Shown here: positions 1-5,788 of the stretch, in pieces
Layout of the letters: each line of letters begins with the position of its first letter
How positions within the stretch are numbered: the first letter of the stretch is position 1
Origin: Candidatus Omnitrophota bacterium
GTDB taxonomy: Bacteria; Omnitrophota; Gorgyraeia; JAGLLT01
Direction: 5' to 3'
NCBI GenBank assembly: GCA_030630095.1
Contig: DAOVNW010000065.1
Location: forward strand, 1-5,788
DNA: 5,788 nucleotides
Translations under genes and position numbers: made by a program
Notes under the pieces: model-generated
What the model saw: the letters and a program-made list of their open reading frames with translations, nothing else
The model's database searches: none
What the model was told of the DNA's origin: nothing

Positions 1-711
1 CCCGTGCTTCTTACCCAAAATTAAGCTTTCCCGCTGTTTTGAAAGCCTGGCAAGAACACCTCCGCAAAAATCTGTTTCAAGAACCTCCAACTCATCAGCT
101 TTAATATTATTAGTAGCCTTTATCTTTATCCCGCACCCTTCCGCGTCAAAAATTACCAAAAAACTTTTTTCACAGTCAACAACATCGGGAAGCCTTTCGA
201 TTACAGTCTGCAATATTACGCTAAGGTCTCCGGCGCCGGACATAATACTGCTAACCTGAAAAAGAGTTGACAGAGCCGTCATTTTTTTATTGATGTCCAG
301 ATTAATGCTTCTTATCTTCTCCTCATAATTCTTTAAAGTATCTACATTTTTATTTATTTTTGAAGCCATTGTGTTAATGGAAATACTCAAATCACCGATT
401 TCATCCTCTCTGTCAGTCGGAATTTTCCCAAGATCACTACCGTCTGTATAAAGTTTGAGTTTTTTAGCAATCTGAATAACAGGATCAACGATGCTTTTAG
501 CCATAAACAGGCCCAAAAGCGCTATAATGGTTGTTATCAAAACCAGCAGACTGATGTCACCGATAATTATATCCTGCTTATATACGTATTTATTAATGAT
601 AGCTCCACAGAGTAAAAGAGGCATAATTGACATAAGGCTAAAGGCTAAGATTAATTTATACCTCAGGCCTTTTGGCATTAAAGATACCGCTTTAAAAAAA
701 TTACGCATCAT
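1..711 (-). CDS. membrane HAMP-domain signalling protein with GAF-like region (3' end outside window)
   Basis: The frame is open from ATG at 711 to the left edge, giving 237 residues with no stop, so the C-terminal output domain is missing. Two hydrophobic helices lie at about residues 18-40 and 50-72, with only about a dozen residues between them, so there is no periplasmic sensor domain. A HAMP-like linker follows at about 70-122, with the typical Pro at 77 (VDPV) and the DEIGDL motif at 103-108. A helical, probably coiled, connector covers about 118-145. From about 145 the sequence (ALSTLFQVSSIM, then ERLPDVVDCEKSFLVIFD) resembles the start of a GAF domain. The start is ATG-ATG; the first is preceded by a strong GGAGGGGAGGGGA ribosome site, and the second Met is also possible. 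The gene has its own promoter at 791-819 and looks more A/T-rich than the rod genes. Family knowledge suggests a GGDEF, histidine kinase or phosphatase output domain, but which one cannot be seen. The HAMP call is fairly firm and the GAF call moderate. Confidence 0.82.
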   Translation of the reverse strand, partial: MMRNFFKAVSLMPKGLRYKLILAFSLMSIMPLLLCGAIINKYVYKQDIIIGDISLLVLITTIIALLGLFMAKSIVDPVIQIAKKLKLYTDGSDLGKIPTDREDEIGDLSISINTMASKINKNVDTLKNYEEKIRSINLDINKKMTALSTLFQVSSIMSGAGDLSVILQTVIERLPDVVDCEKSFLVIFDAEGCGIKIKATNNIKADELEVLETDFCGGVLARLSKQRESLILGKKHG

Positions 712-714
712 AAG

Positions 715-727
715 TCCCCTCCCCTCC
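715..727 (-). promoter_or_regulatory. strong ribosome binding site of the HAMP/GAF-like gene
   Basis: On the minus strand the sequence reads GGAGGGGAGGGGA, then CTT, then ATG at 711. It is two overlapping Shine-Dalgarno-like purine blocks, so either block can serve the first or second of the tandem ATG codons. It settles the start of the gene and is much stronger than the sites before mrdA and rodA. Confidence 0.75.
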
Positions 728-742
728 GATCAAAACAACATT

Positions 743-770
743 TTTAAATTAGCTTTTAAAAGGCTTTAAA
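743..770 (-). repeat. AT-rich imperfect inverted repeat in the leader of the HAMP/GAF-like gene
   Basis: The core AGCTTTTAAAAGGCT (751-765) is a palindrome with one extra G, and TTTAAA blocks lie on both sides at 743-748 and 765-770. If transcription starts near 784, as the promoter at 791-819 predicts, this lies within the 5' leader. It has no GC-rich stem or loop followed by a U-run, so it is not a convincing terminator for rodA. It may be a protein-binding site or simply AT-rich sequence; no function is claimed. Confidence 0.3.
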
Positions 771-790
771 TAATTTAAATATTTCAATTA

Positions 791-819
791 AGTATACTAT
801 ATAAAAAATTTTTAGTCAA
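791..819 (-). promoter_or_regulatory. sigma70-type promoter of the HAMP/GAF-like gene
   Basis: On the minus strand a -35 box TTGACT (819-814) is followed by a 17-bp A/T-rich spacer (813-797) and a -10 box TATACT (796-791). Each box matches the sigma70 consensus at 5 of 6 positions and the spacer is the optimal length. Transcription would start near 784, giving a leader of about 70 nt before the ATG at 711. The site lies in the gap just after the rodA stop, which suggests that the downstream gene is expressed independently of the rod operon. Confidence 0.7.
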
Positions 820-829
820 GGTCGCCTGG

Positions 830-1915
830 TTAACTATTGTCAAATTTCAGATTTAGTAAAATTCCCGTCAAAAGTAAAAAAACTATTATGTGTGAACCGC
901 CATAACTGATAAAAGGCAGCGGCAGGCCGACTACGGGCATAAGGCCGATGCACATGCATATATTTATTACGACGTGAAGCACAAATAGAGTACTTATGCC
1001 AACCGCCAGCAGTTTTTTCTCCATACTCTCTGACCTCTGGGCTATATTAAGTCCCTCCCAAATAATAATGAAAAAAAGCAGTATTACAATTACGGCGCCG
1101 ATAAATCCCCACTCTTCACCGATGCAGGAAAAGATAAAGTCCGTATGATGTTCAGGCAAAAAGTTCAGCTGCCCCTGGCTCCCCTTAAGCAGCCCCTTTC
1201 CCCAAAAGCCTCCGGAACCGATAGCGATTTTTGACTGAATGATAGTGTATCCGGCGCCCAGCGGGTCGATGTCGGGGTTAATAAAAACCAGAAGTCTCTG
1301 TTTCTGATAATCTTTCAAGAGGATCCATAAAAGCGGAGCGGCCGCCGCGCCGGATATAAGCGTTAAGACAATATACCTCAATCTTATACCCCAGATGTAA
1401 AGCATAGCAAACAGGATAGGAATAAAAATTAAGGAAGTTCCCAGATCAGGCTGTTTCAGGATAAGTATCACCGGTAAAAAAACCAGGATAAGGCAGACTG
1501 CCACACATCCGGCTCCCGCTTCTTTGTATTTATAAGAAGATAAAAATCTGGCTAAGGTTAGGATGATTACCAGCTTCATCAACTCCGAAGGCTGGCAATT
1601 TACGCCAAAAAACGAAACCCATCTGGCGGCGCCTAACTTCGGTTGAGCGGCAAACATTACTATTAAAAGCAAAATTAAATTAGCGGCGTAAAAAAGATAA
1701 GATACTTCCAGAAGTCTTTTATAGTTGACGATAAAAACTAAACCCGCGAGACAGGCGCCAATGGCAATCCATCTCAACTGTAAACCGACATAGTTTATTT
1801 TCGCTCCCGACTCACCGCTATAAGAAGCGCTATAAAGAGCCGCACAGCCTAAAATAAGAAGTAAAATTAACGCCGACGGCAATAAATAGCTTCTCTTTCG
1901 TTCACTTGATATCAT
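830..1915 (-). CDS. rodA: RodA, SEDS-family peptidoglycan glycosyltransferase
   Basis: This 361-residue polytopic membrane protein of the SEDS family (RodA/FtsW/SpoVE) has about ten hydrophobic segments. RodA polymerises glycan strands from lipid II on the outer face of the inner membrane, working with PBP2 in the rod complex. Family signatures present are QPSELMK (108-114), KQPDLGTS (154-161), GKGLLKGSQ (239-247), the loop LPEHHTDFIFS (253-263) and GLPLPFISYGGS (330-341). Asp259 in that loop corresponds to the essential loop aspartate of RodA proteins (Asp255 in Thermus, Asp262 in E. coli, from memory). The EHHTDF loop and the mrdA neighbour favour RodA over FtsW. ATG at 1915 is the only plausible start, 5 bp after the mrdA stop. 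The nearest purine-rich site, AAGGAAG at 1930-1936, is 14 nt away, so translation probably depends on coupling to mrdA. It is the last gene of the packed operon, and no clear terminator follows. Confidence 0.97.
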   Translation of the reverse strand: MISSERKRSYLLPSALILLLILGCAALYSASYSGESGAKINYVGLQLRWIAIGACLAGLVFIVNYKRLLEVSYLFYAANLILLLIVMFAAQPKLGAARWVSFFGVNCQPSELMKLVIILTLARFLSSYKYKEAGAGCVAVCLILVFLPVILILKQPDLGTSLIFIPILFAMLYIWGIRLRYIVLTLISGAAAAPLLWILLKDYQKQRLLVFINPDIDPLGAGYTIIQSKIAIGSGGFWGKGLLKGSQGQLNFLPEHHTDFIFSCIGEEWGFIGAVIVILLFFIIIWEGLNIAQRSESMEKKLLAVGISTLFVLHVVINICMCIGLMPVVGLPLPFISYGGSHIIVFLLLTGILLNLKFDNS

Positions 1916-1920
1916 TATTT

Positions 1921-3639
1921 TTATAAATACTTCCTTTTAATAAATTCAATAATTTGTCTGCTTACGCCTGCGGCCTCAACACCGCCTGTACCGCCGTGCT
2001 CTAAAAAAACTACCAGGGCAAATTCCGGCTTATCGGCCGGGAAAAAACAGCTAAAACAGGCATGCGTAGGCCCTGAGGAAGTTTGGGCGGTCGCGGTTTT
2101 TCCGGCTACCTTAACTCCTTCAACCTGAGCCCTCCTGCCTGTGCCGCTGGCAGAGACAACCAACTCTAATCCGCGCCTGACAATATTAAGGTTTTTCTTT
2201 TTAAAATTAAGCCTCCTGGGCTTTTTTGAGCCGGCTTCCAAATCAGCTATCTTTTTAACTATCTGAGGATAAATCAAATTGCCTCCATTGGCAATCACGG
2301 AAATCATCCTTAATATCTGGATGGGCGTAGCCAGAAAATAACCCTGTCCGATGGCAAATATTACCGTTTCTCCGTCATACCACCGCTCCCCCTTTTCTTT
2401 CAGCTTCCACTCTTTATCCGGCACCAGGCCGGCCGCTTCACCCCCCAACTCTATTCCTGTAGGCCTGCCAAAACCAAATTTTCTCGCGTAAGAGCTCAAG
2501 GAATCAATACCCGCTTCTAAACCCGCCTTATAAAAAAATACGTTACAGGAATTTTTCAGAGCATCAACTATCGTCTCTTCACCGTGACCTTTTGAATACC
2601 AACAGCGAAAGGTGCTTTTTCCGAGTTTAAAATGGCCGGGGCAGTTAATAGTTTGCCCGGCATCTACAGCCCTTGTTTCTAAAGCGCAAAGAGCGGTTAC
2701 TATCTTAAATACCGAGCCGGTTGGATAAGCAGACTGAATATTTCTGTTTGTCATAACTGAATCTTTTGAGTTAAAGATTGCTTTGACCTTTCTGTTTCTT
2801 TGAGGAGAGGGACTGACAATGATGTTGGGATTAAAACTGGGAGTGCTTACCATAGATAGAACTTCACCGCTTAAGGGATTTATAACACAAACAGCGGCTT
2901 TTCTTTGTTTAGTCAAGCTATAAATGTAATTCTGCAATTCAATATCAATAGTAAGCTGTAGATCTTTGCCTTTCTGAGGAGCTTTGTGGCCTAATACTTT
3001 TATCCGCTTCCCTTTATTGTCTACCTCAATCTGATATCCGCCGTCTTCCCCTTTCAAGTAGCTGTCAAAGGCCGCTTCTAATCCGGTACGCCCGATAAAG
3101 TCAACTATCCTGTAGCCATAAAACCTCAGCTTTTTATACTCCTGCCAGGTTAGCTTGGTTATGTAGCCGATTAAATGCGCCGTTGACTCCTCATAGACAT
3201 ATTCCCTTAAGGGAACTGTTTCAATTACAACTCCCTTTAACCGCAGACTCTTCTCCTCAATCAATATCGCCTTCTCCTTAGGAATGTCCTCCGCTACTAC
3301 CGCCGGCACAAAAGGATTTACCGCGTTTTGTTTTAGTTTTTGCCTTAATGCCGCGACCGGTATTTCGAGGATAACGGAAAGCTTTGTCAGGGTAGAGCTG
3401 TTACTGCCAGCCTCACGCGGTATAACCGCCGCGTTAAAGGAGAGCCTGCTTTTAGCCAGAAGTTTCCCTTCCCGGTCGTATATATTTCCTCTGGCGGCCC
3501 TGATGGGTATTAAACGCACCCTGTTTTCCCGGCTTTGCCTTTTATAACACGGGCCATTAAAAAGCTGAATCCGCGCCAAGCCCGTTATCAGCAGGATAAA
3601 GGATAGTAAAACTACTAATTTAATATGAATGATTCTCAT
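1921..3639 (-). CDS. mrdA: penicillin-binding protein 2 (class B peptidoglycan transpeptidase)
   Basis: This 572-residue elongation-specific class B PBP cross-links peptidoglycan made by RodA. A single N-terminal membrane anchor lies at about residues 7-24. The pedestal/dimerisation region follows, with the conserved ARGNIYDREGKLLA (49-62) and GRTGLEAAFDSYLKG (183-197). The transpeptidase domain starts at about 243. Its catalytic motifs are SVFK (nucleophile Ser309, Lys312), SCN (364-366) and, where KTG is expected, KTATAQ (514-519). The third residue is thus Ala, which is unusual. Cys333, Cys346, His352 and Cys365 match the positions of the zinc site described in E. coli PBP2. Length is normal for the family, though it lacks the C-terminal extension some members have. 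The start ATG lies 20 bp inside mreD and has only a weak AGGG upstream, so coupled translation is likely. The identification as PBP2, not FtsI, rests on the mreD and rodA neighbours as well as sequence. Confidence 0.96.
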   Translation of the reverse strand: MRIIHIKLVVLLSFILLITGLARIQLFNGPCYKRQSRENRVRLIPIRAARGNIYDREGKLLAKSRLSFNAAVIPREAGSNSSTLTKLSVILEIPVAALRQKLKQNAVNPFVPAVVAEDIPKEKAILIEEKSLRLKGVVIETVPLREYVYEESTAHLIGYITKLTWQEYKKLRFYGYRIVDFIGRTGLEAAFDSYLKGEDGGYQIEVDNKGKRIKVLGHKAPQKGKDLQLTIDIELQNYIYSLTKQRKAAVCVINPLSGEVLSMVSTPSFNPNIIVSPSPQRNRKVKAIFNSKDSVMTNRNIQSAYPTGSVFKIVTALCALETRAVDAGQTINCPGHFKLGKSTFRCWYSKGHGEETIVDALKNSCNVFFYKAGLEAGIDSLSSYARKFGFGRPTGIELGGEAAGLVPDKEWKLKEKGERWYDGETVIFAIGQGYFLATPIQILRMISVIANGGNLIYPQIVKKIADLEAGSKKPRRLNFKKKNLNIVRRGLELVVSASGTGRRAQVEGVKVAGKTATAQTSSGPTHACFSCFFPADKPEFALVVFLEHGGTGGVEAAGVSRQIIEFIKRKYL

Positions 3640-4132
3640 AGGCCAAAAACCCTAAAGACTTCTTTAAAAAAACACAAAGCGGGCCAAAGATAAATGTAGA
3701 ATACAGCGCCGTCGGCAGGATAACCATTTTAAATGCCTCGATAAAACCCCCGAGAGGCAGAAAAACTCTCGAGGCCAGATAATAAAAACAATAAACCGCC
3801 AAAACAGAACCAAAGCATATAAAAAGCTGTATCGGAATATTTTCGCGGTACACCTTTTGGCCGTATAAGGATAAAACAAAACTGCACAAGCCAAAAGTTA
3901 AAATATTTAATCCAAAAATTCCGCCTGACAATACGTCACCGATAAAACCGGCAAAAAGCGCCGTCTTCAGACAAAAGGGACCTTCAAAGTAAAGGGTGGA
4001 GAAAATAACGATTATCAGCAGAATATCCGGTTTTACGCCGGCAACGCGAAAGCGGTACAAAATAGTTGCCTGCATAAGCGCCGCCAAAATCACAAAAAAA
4101 ATCAAAAAGTACTTTTGACTTCTTTTAAACAT
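3620..4132 (-). CDS. mreD: MreD, rod shape-determining membrane protein
   Basis: This 170-residue, very hydrophobic protein has about five membrane segments, the usual size and shape of MreD. It shows the family's two recognisable blocks: VKPDILLIIVIF (33-44) after the first helix, and GFIGDVLSGGIFGLNIL (62-78). MreD binds MreC in the inner membrane and is thought to tune MreC's activation of PBP2-RodA; its biochemical role is otherwise poorly defined. The start is well supported, because AGGAGG sits 4 nt upstream, inside the end of mreC. The gene overlaps mreC by 31 bp and mrdA by 20 bp, pointing to tightly coupled expression. The sequence is poorly conserved across bacteria, so the call leans partly on its position between mreC and mrdA. 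Confidence 0.93.
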   Translation of the reverse strand: MFKRSQKYFLIFFVILAALMQATILYRFRVAGVKPDILLIIVIFSTLYFEGPFCLKTALFAGFIGDVLSGGIFGLNILTFGLCSFVLSLYGQKVYRENIPIQLFICFGSVLAVYCFYYLASRVFLPLGGFIEAFKMVILPTALYSTFIFGPLCVFLKKSLGFLAYENHSY

Positions 4133-4890
4133 AAGACCTCCTCGAGCCTCATCAAGGCGGCCTCCGGCCGCACCAGAGCAATAGTATATAAGGAGGATGC
4201 ATCCTGGCTGATACTGATAACCTCCCCTATTAAAAGGCCTTCGGGATATATCCCGCTATTGCCGGAAGTAACCACCTTATCCCCTGCCATTATTTTACTT
4301 TCCAAAGGCAGGTACTTCATCCGGCATAAACCTTTATAGACACCTTCTAAAAGGGCTTCGTCTCTGGTTCGTTGAATTTTAGCCGCTACGCGTGAAGCCG
4401 GATCGGTCAAAAGCATCACCCGGCACACTCCTCCATCGGCTTCTGTTACCCTTCCCGCTAAGCCAGAGCAAGATAAAACTGCCGCGCCTACTCTTATTCC
4501 ATCTTTTGTTCCTTTATCAATTATTACCGTGTTAAACCAGTTTGTCGTGTCCCGGCCGATAACCTTCGAGGCAATAGTGTCAAAGGGAACTTTTTCTTTA
4601 AACTCAAAAAGCTCCTGAAGCCGGAGATTCTCCAGCCGGATCTCTTCAAAAGAGGCAAGCCTTCTCTTTAATAGGCCTACTTCCCGTCTTAGGGTACTGT
4701 TTGACTCAAGTATATGTTTATACTCCAGGAGGCCGGCTAAATTTCTTGAAGATACTTCTGAAGCACTTAGAGAATATTTAAACGATGAAAGAAAGACATT
4801 TTTAATTTTATTAGAAACTATATTAGGAAGGAATATTATAGCTATAAACACTAAGGCGCATACAATCAAAGTGATTCTTTTTATAATCAC
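4102..4890 (-). CDS. mreC: MreC, rod shape-determining protein
   Basis: This 262-residue bitopic membrane protein links the cytoplasmic MreB filament to the periplasmic synthases and activates PBP2. It has a short cytoplasmic N-terminus, a membrane helix at about residues 5-22, then a periplasmic part. A predicted coiled coil at about 55-98 is rich in Leu, Glu and Arg and serves as the dimerisation region. The beta-domain core follows, with the family signatures IGRDTTNWFNTVIIDKG (111-127) and SGNSGIYPEGLLIGEV (209-224). The start codon is GTG (4890-4888); the next codon upstream in frame is a TAA stop, so no longer start exists. An AGGG lies about ten bases upstream. It begins 12 bp after the mreB stop and its last 31 bp overlap mreD. 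Length is typical and no long C-terminal tail is present. Confidence 0.96.
   Translation of the reverse strand: MIIKRITLIVCALVFIAIIFLPNIVSNKIKNVFLSSFKYSLSASEVSSRNLAGLLEYKHILESNSTLRREVGLLKRRLASFEEIRLENLRLQELFEFKEKVPFDTIASKVIGRDTTNWFNTVIIDKGTKDGIRVGAAVLSCSGLAGRVTEADGGVCRVMLLTDPASRVAAKIQRTRDEALLEGVYKGLCRMKYLPLESKIMAGDKVVTSGNSGIYPEGLLIGEVISISQDASSLYTIALVRPEAALMRLEEVLCLKEVKSTF
4137..4142 (-). promoter_or_regulatory. mreD ribosome binding site inside mreC
   Basis: The minus strand reads AGGAGG, then TCTT, then the mreD ATG at 4132. This perfect Shine-Dalgarno core lies within the last codons of mreC (Leu-Glu-Glu). It fixes the mreD start and shows that the 31-bp gene overlap is real and not a mis-called start. 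Confidence 0.75.
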
Positions 4891-4902
4891 TTAACTCAAT
4901 CC

Positions 4903-5788
4903 CTATGCTTCATATTTTGCGGAAATACTTACCTTTTTCAGATACTTTATTTCATCCAGCATTTTACCTGTTCCCAGGCAAACAGCAGTCAGCGGGTCAT
5001 CGGCTACGTTAACCGGCAGGCCTGTTTCCTCAGCCAGAAGCTTATCGAGATTGCGCAGGAGGGCTCCTCCACCGGCCAGAATTAAGCCTCTGTCAACTAA
5101 ATCAGCGGAAAGCTCCGGCGGCGTCCTTTCAAGTGTAGCCCTTACCGACTCAATAATTAAGGCAACCGGCTCAGAAAGCGCCTCTCTGACCTCTTCTGAA
5201 GAGATACTTAATGTTTTAGGAAGGCCGGCCACTAAATCACGTCCCTTAACTTCCATAGACAGCTCTTCATTCAGCGGATAAGCGGACCCTATGCGTATCT
5301 TTATCTCCTCAGCCGTCCGCTCACCAATCATAAGATTATAAACTTTTTTAAGATGAGTTGCTATGGCGCTATCCATTTCATTGCCGCCTATTCTGAGAGA
5401 TTTGGAGCAGACTATGCCGCCCAAAGATATGACGGCAATTTCCGTTGTGCCGCCGCCAATATCCACAATCATATTACCCGTGGGATCCTGAATGGGCAGG
5501 CCGACACCTATCGCGGCGGCTAAGGGCTGTTCCACCAGAAACACCTGCCTCGCGCCCGCGTGCTCAGCCGAATCCTTGACCGCTCTTCTTTCAACTTCTG
5601 TCACGCCGGAAGGTATGGCCACAATAATACAGGGCCTGATAAAGCCTCTTTTTTTATGAGCCTTGCGGATAAAATAACGCAGCATACTCTCAGAAATTTC
5701 AAAGTCGGCGATAACGCCATCCTTCATAGGGCGTATGGCCACGATGCTTCCCGGCGTCCTCCAGAGCATCCTCTTGGCCTCCGCGCCA
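4903..5788 (-). CDS. mreB: MreB, actin-like rod-shape protein (5' end outside window)
   Basis: This bacterial actin forms membrane-bound filaments that orient the elongation machinery. The frame stays open to the right edge with AEAKRM-type MreB sequence upstream of the Met codon at 5769-5767, so that Met is internal and the gene is cut. Compared with E. coli MreB about 55 N-terminal residues, including the first phosphate loop, are missing; 294 complete codons are visible. Counting from the internal Met, features are RTPGSIVAIRPMKDGVIADF (4-23), SGVTEVERRAV (54-64), VEQPLAAAIG (79-88), the second phosphate loop DIGGGTTE (103-110), IGSAYP (160-165) and the adenosine loop LAGGGALL (231-238). 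The protein ends in a short Lys-rich tail. Residue 3 is Trp where most MreBs have Gly (MLGRTP). The gene appears intact within the window and probably heads the operon, whose promoter should lie beyond the right edge. Confidence 0.98.
   Translation of the reverse strand, partial: GAEAKRMLWRTPGSIVAIRPMKDGVIADFEISESMLRYFIRKAHKKRGFIRPCIIVAIPSGVTEVERRAVKDSAEHAGARQVFLVEQPLAAAIGVGLPIQDPTGNMIVDIGGGTTEIAVISLGGIVCSKSLRIGGNEMDSAIATHLKKVYNLMIGERTAEEIKIRIGSAYPLNEELSMEVKGRDLVAGLPKTLSISSEEVREALSEPVALIIESVRATLERTPPELSADLVDRGLILAGGGALLRNLDKLLAEETGLPVNVADDPLTAVCLGTGKMLDEIKYLKKVSISAKYEA

Noticed and set aside
730..741. Mini open frame ATG TTG TTT TGA just upstream of the HAMP/GAF-like gene's ribosome site, a possible leader peptide.
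   Set aside because: It has no ribosome site of its own, encodes only three residues, and is expected by chance in A/T-rich sequence.
491..769. Plus-strand 92-residue open frame opposite the HAMP/GAF-like gene and its leader.
   Set aside because: It is antisense to a protein with clear membrane and HAMP features, has no recognisable domain or good ribosome site, and crosses the promoter-leader region of the opposite gene.
770..798. Possible divergent plus-strand promoter using the palindromic AGTATACT.
   Set aside because: The -10-like TATACT reads on the plus strand because it is palindromic, but no -35-like sequence lies 16-18 bp upstream and no plus-strand gene follows.
3664..3894. Minus-strand 76-residue open frame inside mreD in another frame.
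   Set aside because: It is entirely contained within mreD, which has clear family motifs; the alternative product has no recognisable features.
4094..4116. AAAAGTACTTTT palindrome followed, on the minus strand, by a run of eight T near the mreC stop, resembling a terminator.
   Set aside because: The stem is nearly all A/T with no loop, and the site lies inside the mreD coding sequence in the middle of the operon. A/T-rich Phe, Ile and Lys codons explain it.

Overview
The window is one block of minus-strand genes. It holds most of a cell-elongation (rod-complex, elongasome) operon, followed by the start of an apparently separate signalling gene. In transcription order (right to left) the genes are mreB (5' end cut by the window edge), mreC, mreD, mrdA (PBP2) and rodA. 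After a 118-bp AT-rich gap comes a membrane HAMP/GAF-like protein whose 3' end is cut by the left edge. All six genes point the same way, and no stretch over 300 bases lacks a gene.

The rod genes are tightly packed. There are 12 bp between mreB and mreC, a 31-bp mreC/mreD overlap, a 20-bp mreD/mrdA overlap, and 5 bp between mrdA and rodA. No promoter or terminator is visible among them, so they look like one transcription unit started outside the window, with translational coupling at the junctions. The products form one machine. MreB filaments on the inner face of the membrane, joined to MreC and MreD, position and activate the RodA glycosyltransferase and the PBP2 transpeptidase, which polymerise and cross-link side-wall peptidoglycan. 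The organism should therefore be a rod-shaped, peptidoglycan-making bacterium.

The left gene has its own near-consensus sigma70-type promoter (TTGACT, 17 bp, TATACT) and a strong purine-rich ribosome binding site. It is visibly more A/T-rich than the rod genes. It is probably not part of the rod operon, although no terminator separates it from rodA.

Taxonomy is inference from remembered protein style only. The complete mreBCD-mrdA-rodA cluster, and a downstream two-helix membrane protein beginning with an 'RYKLILAFSLMSIMPLL'-type segment then HAMP and GAF-like regions, recall Omnitrophota-type (or Elusimicrobiota-like) diderm bacteria. I hold this at low to moderate confidence.

I found no new system. 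The main points for a second look are a KTA in place of KTG in the PBP2 active site, a Cys-Cys-His-Cys set in PBP2 matching the positions of the E. coli PBP2 zinc site, and a Gly-to-Trp change in a conserved MreB segment.
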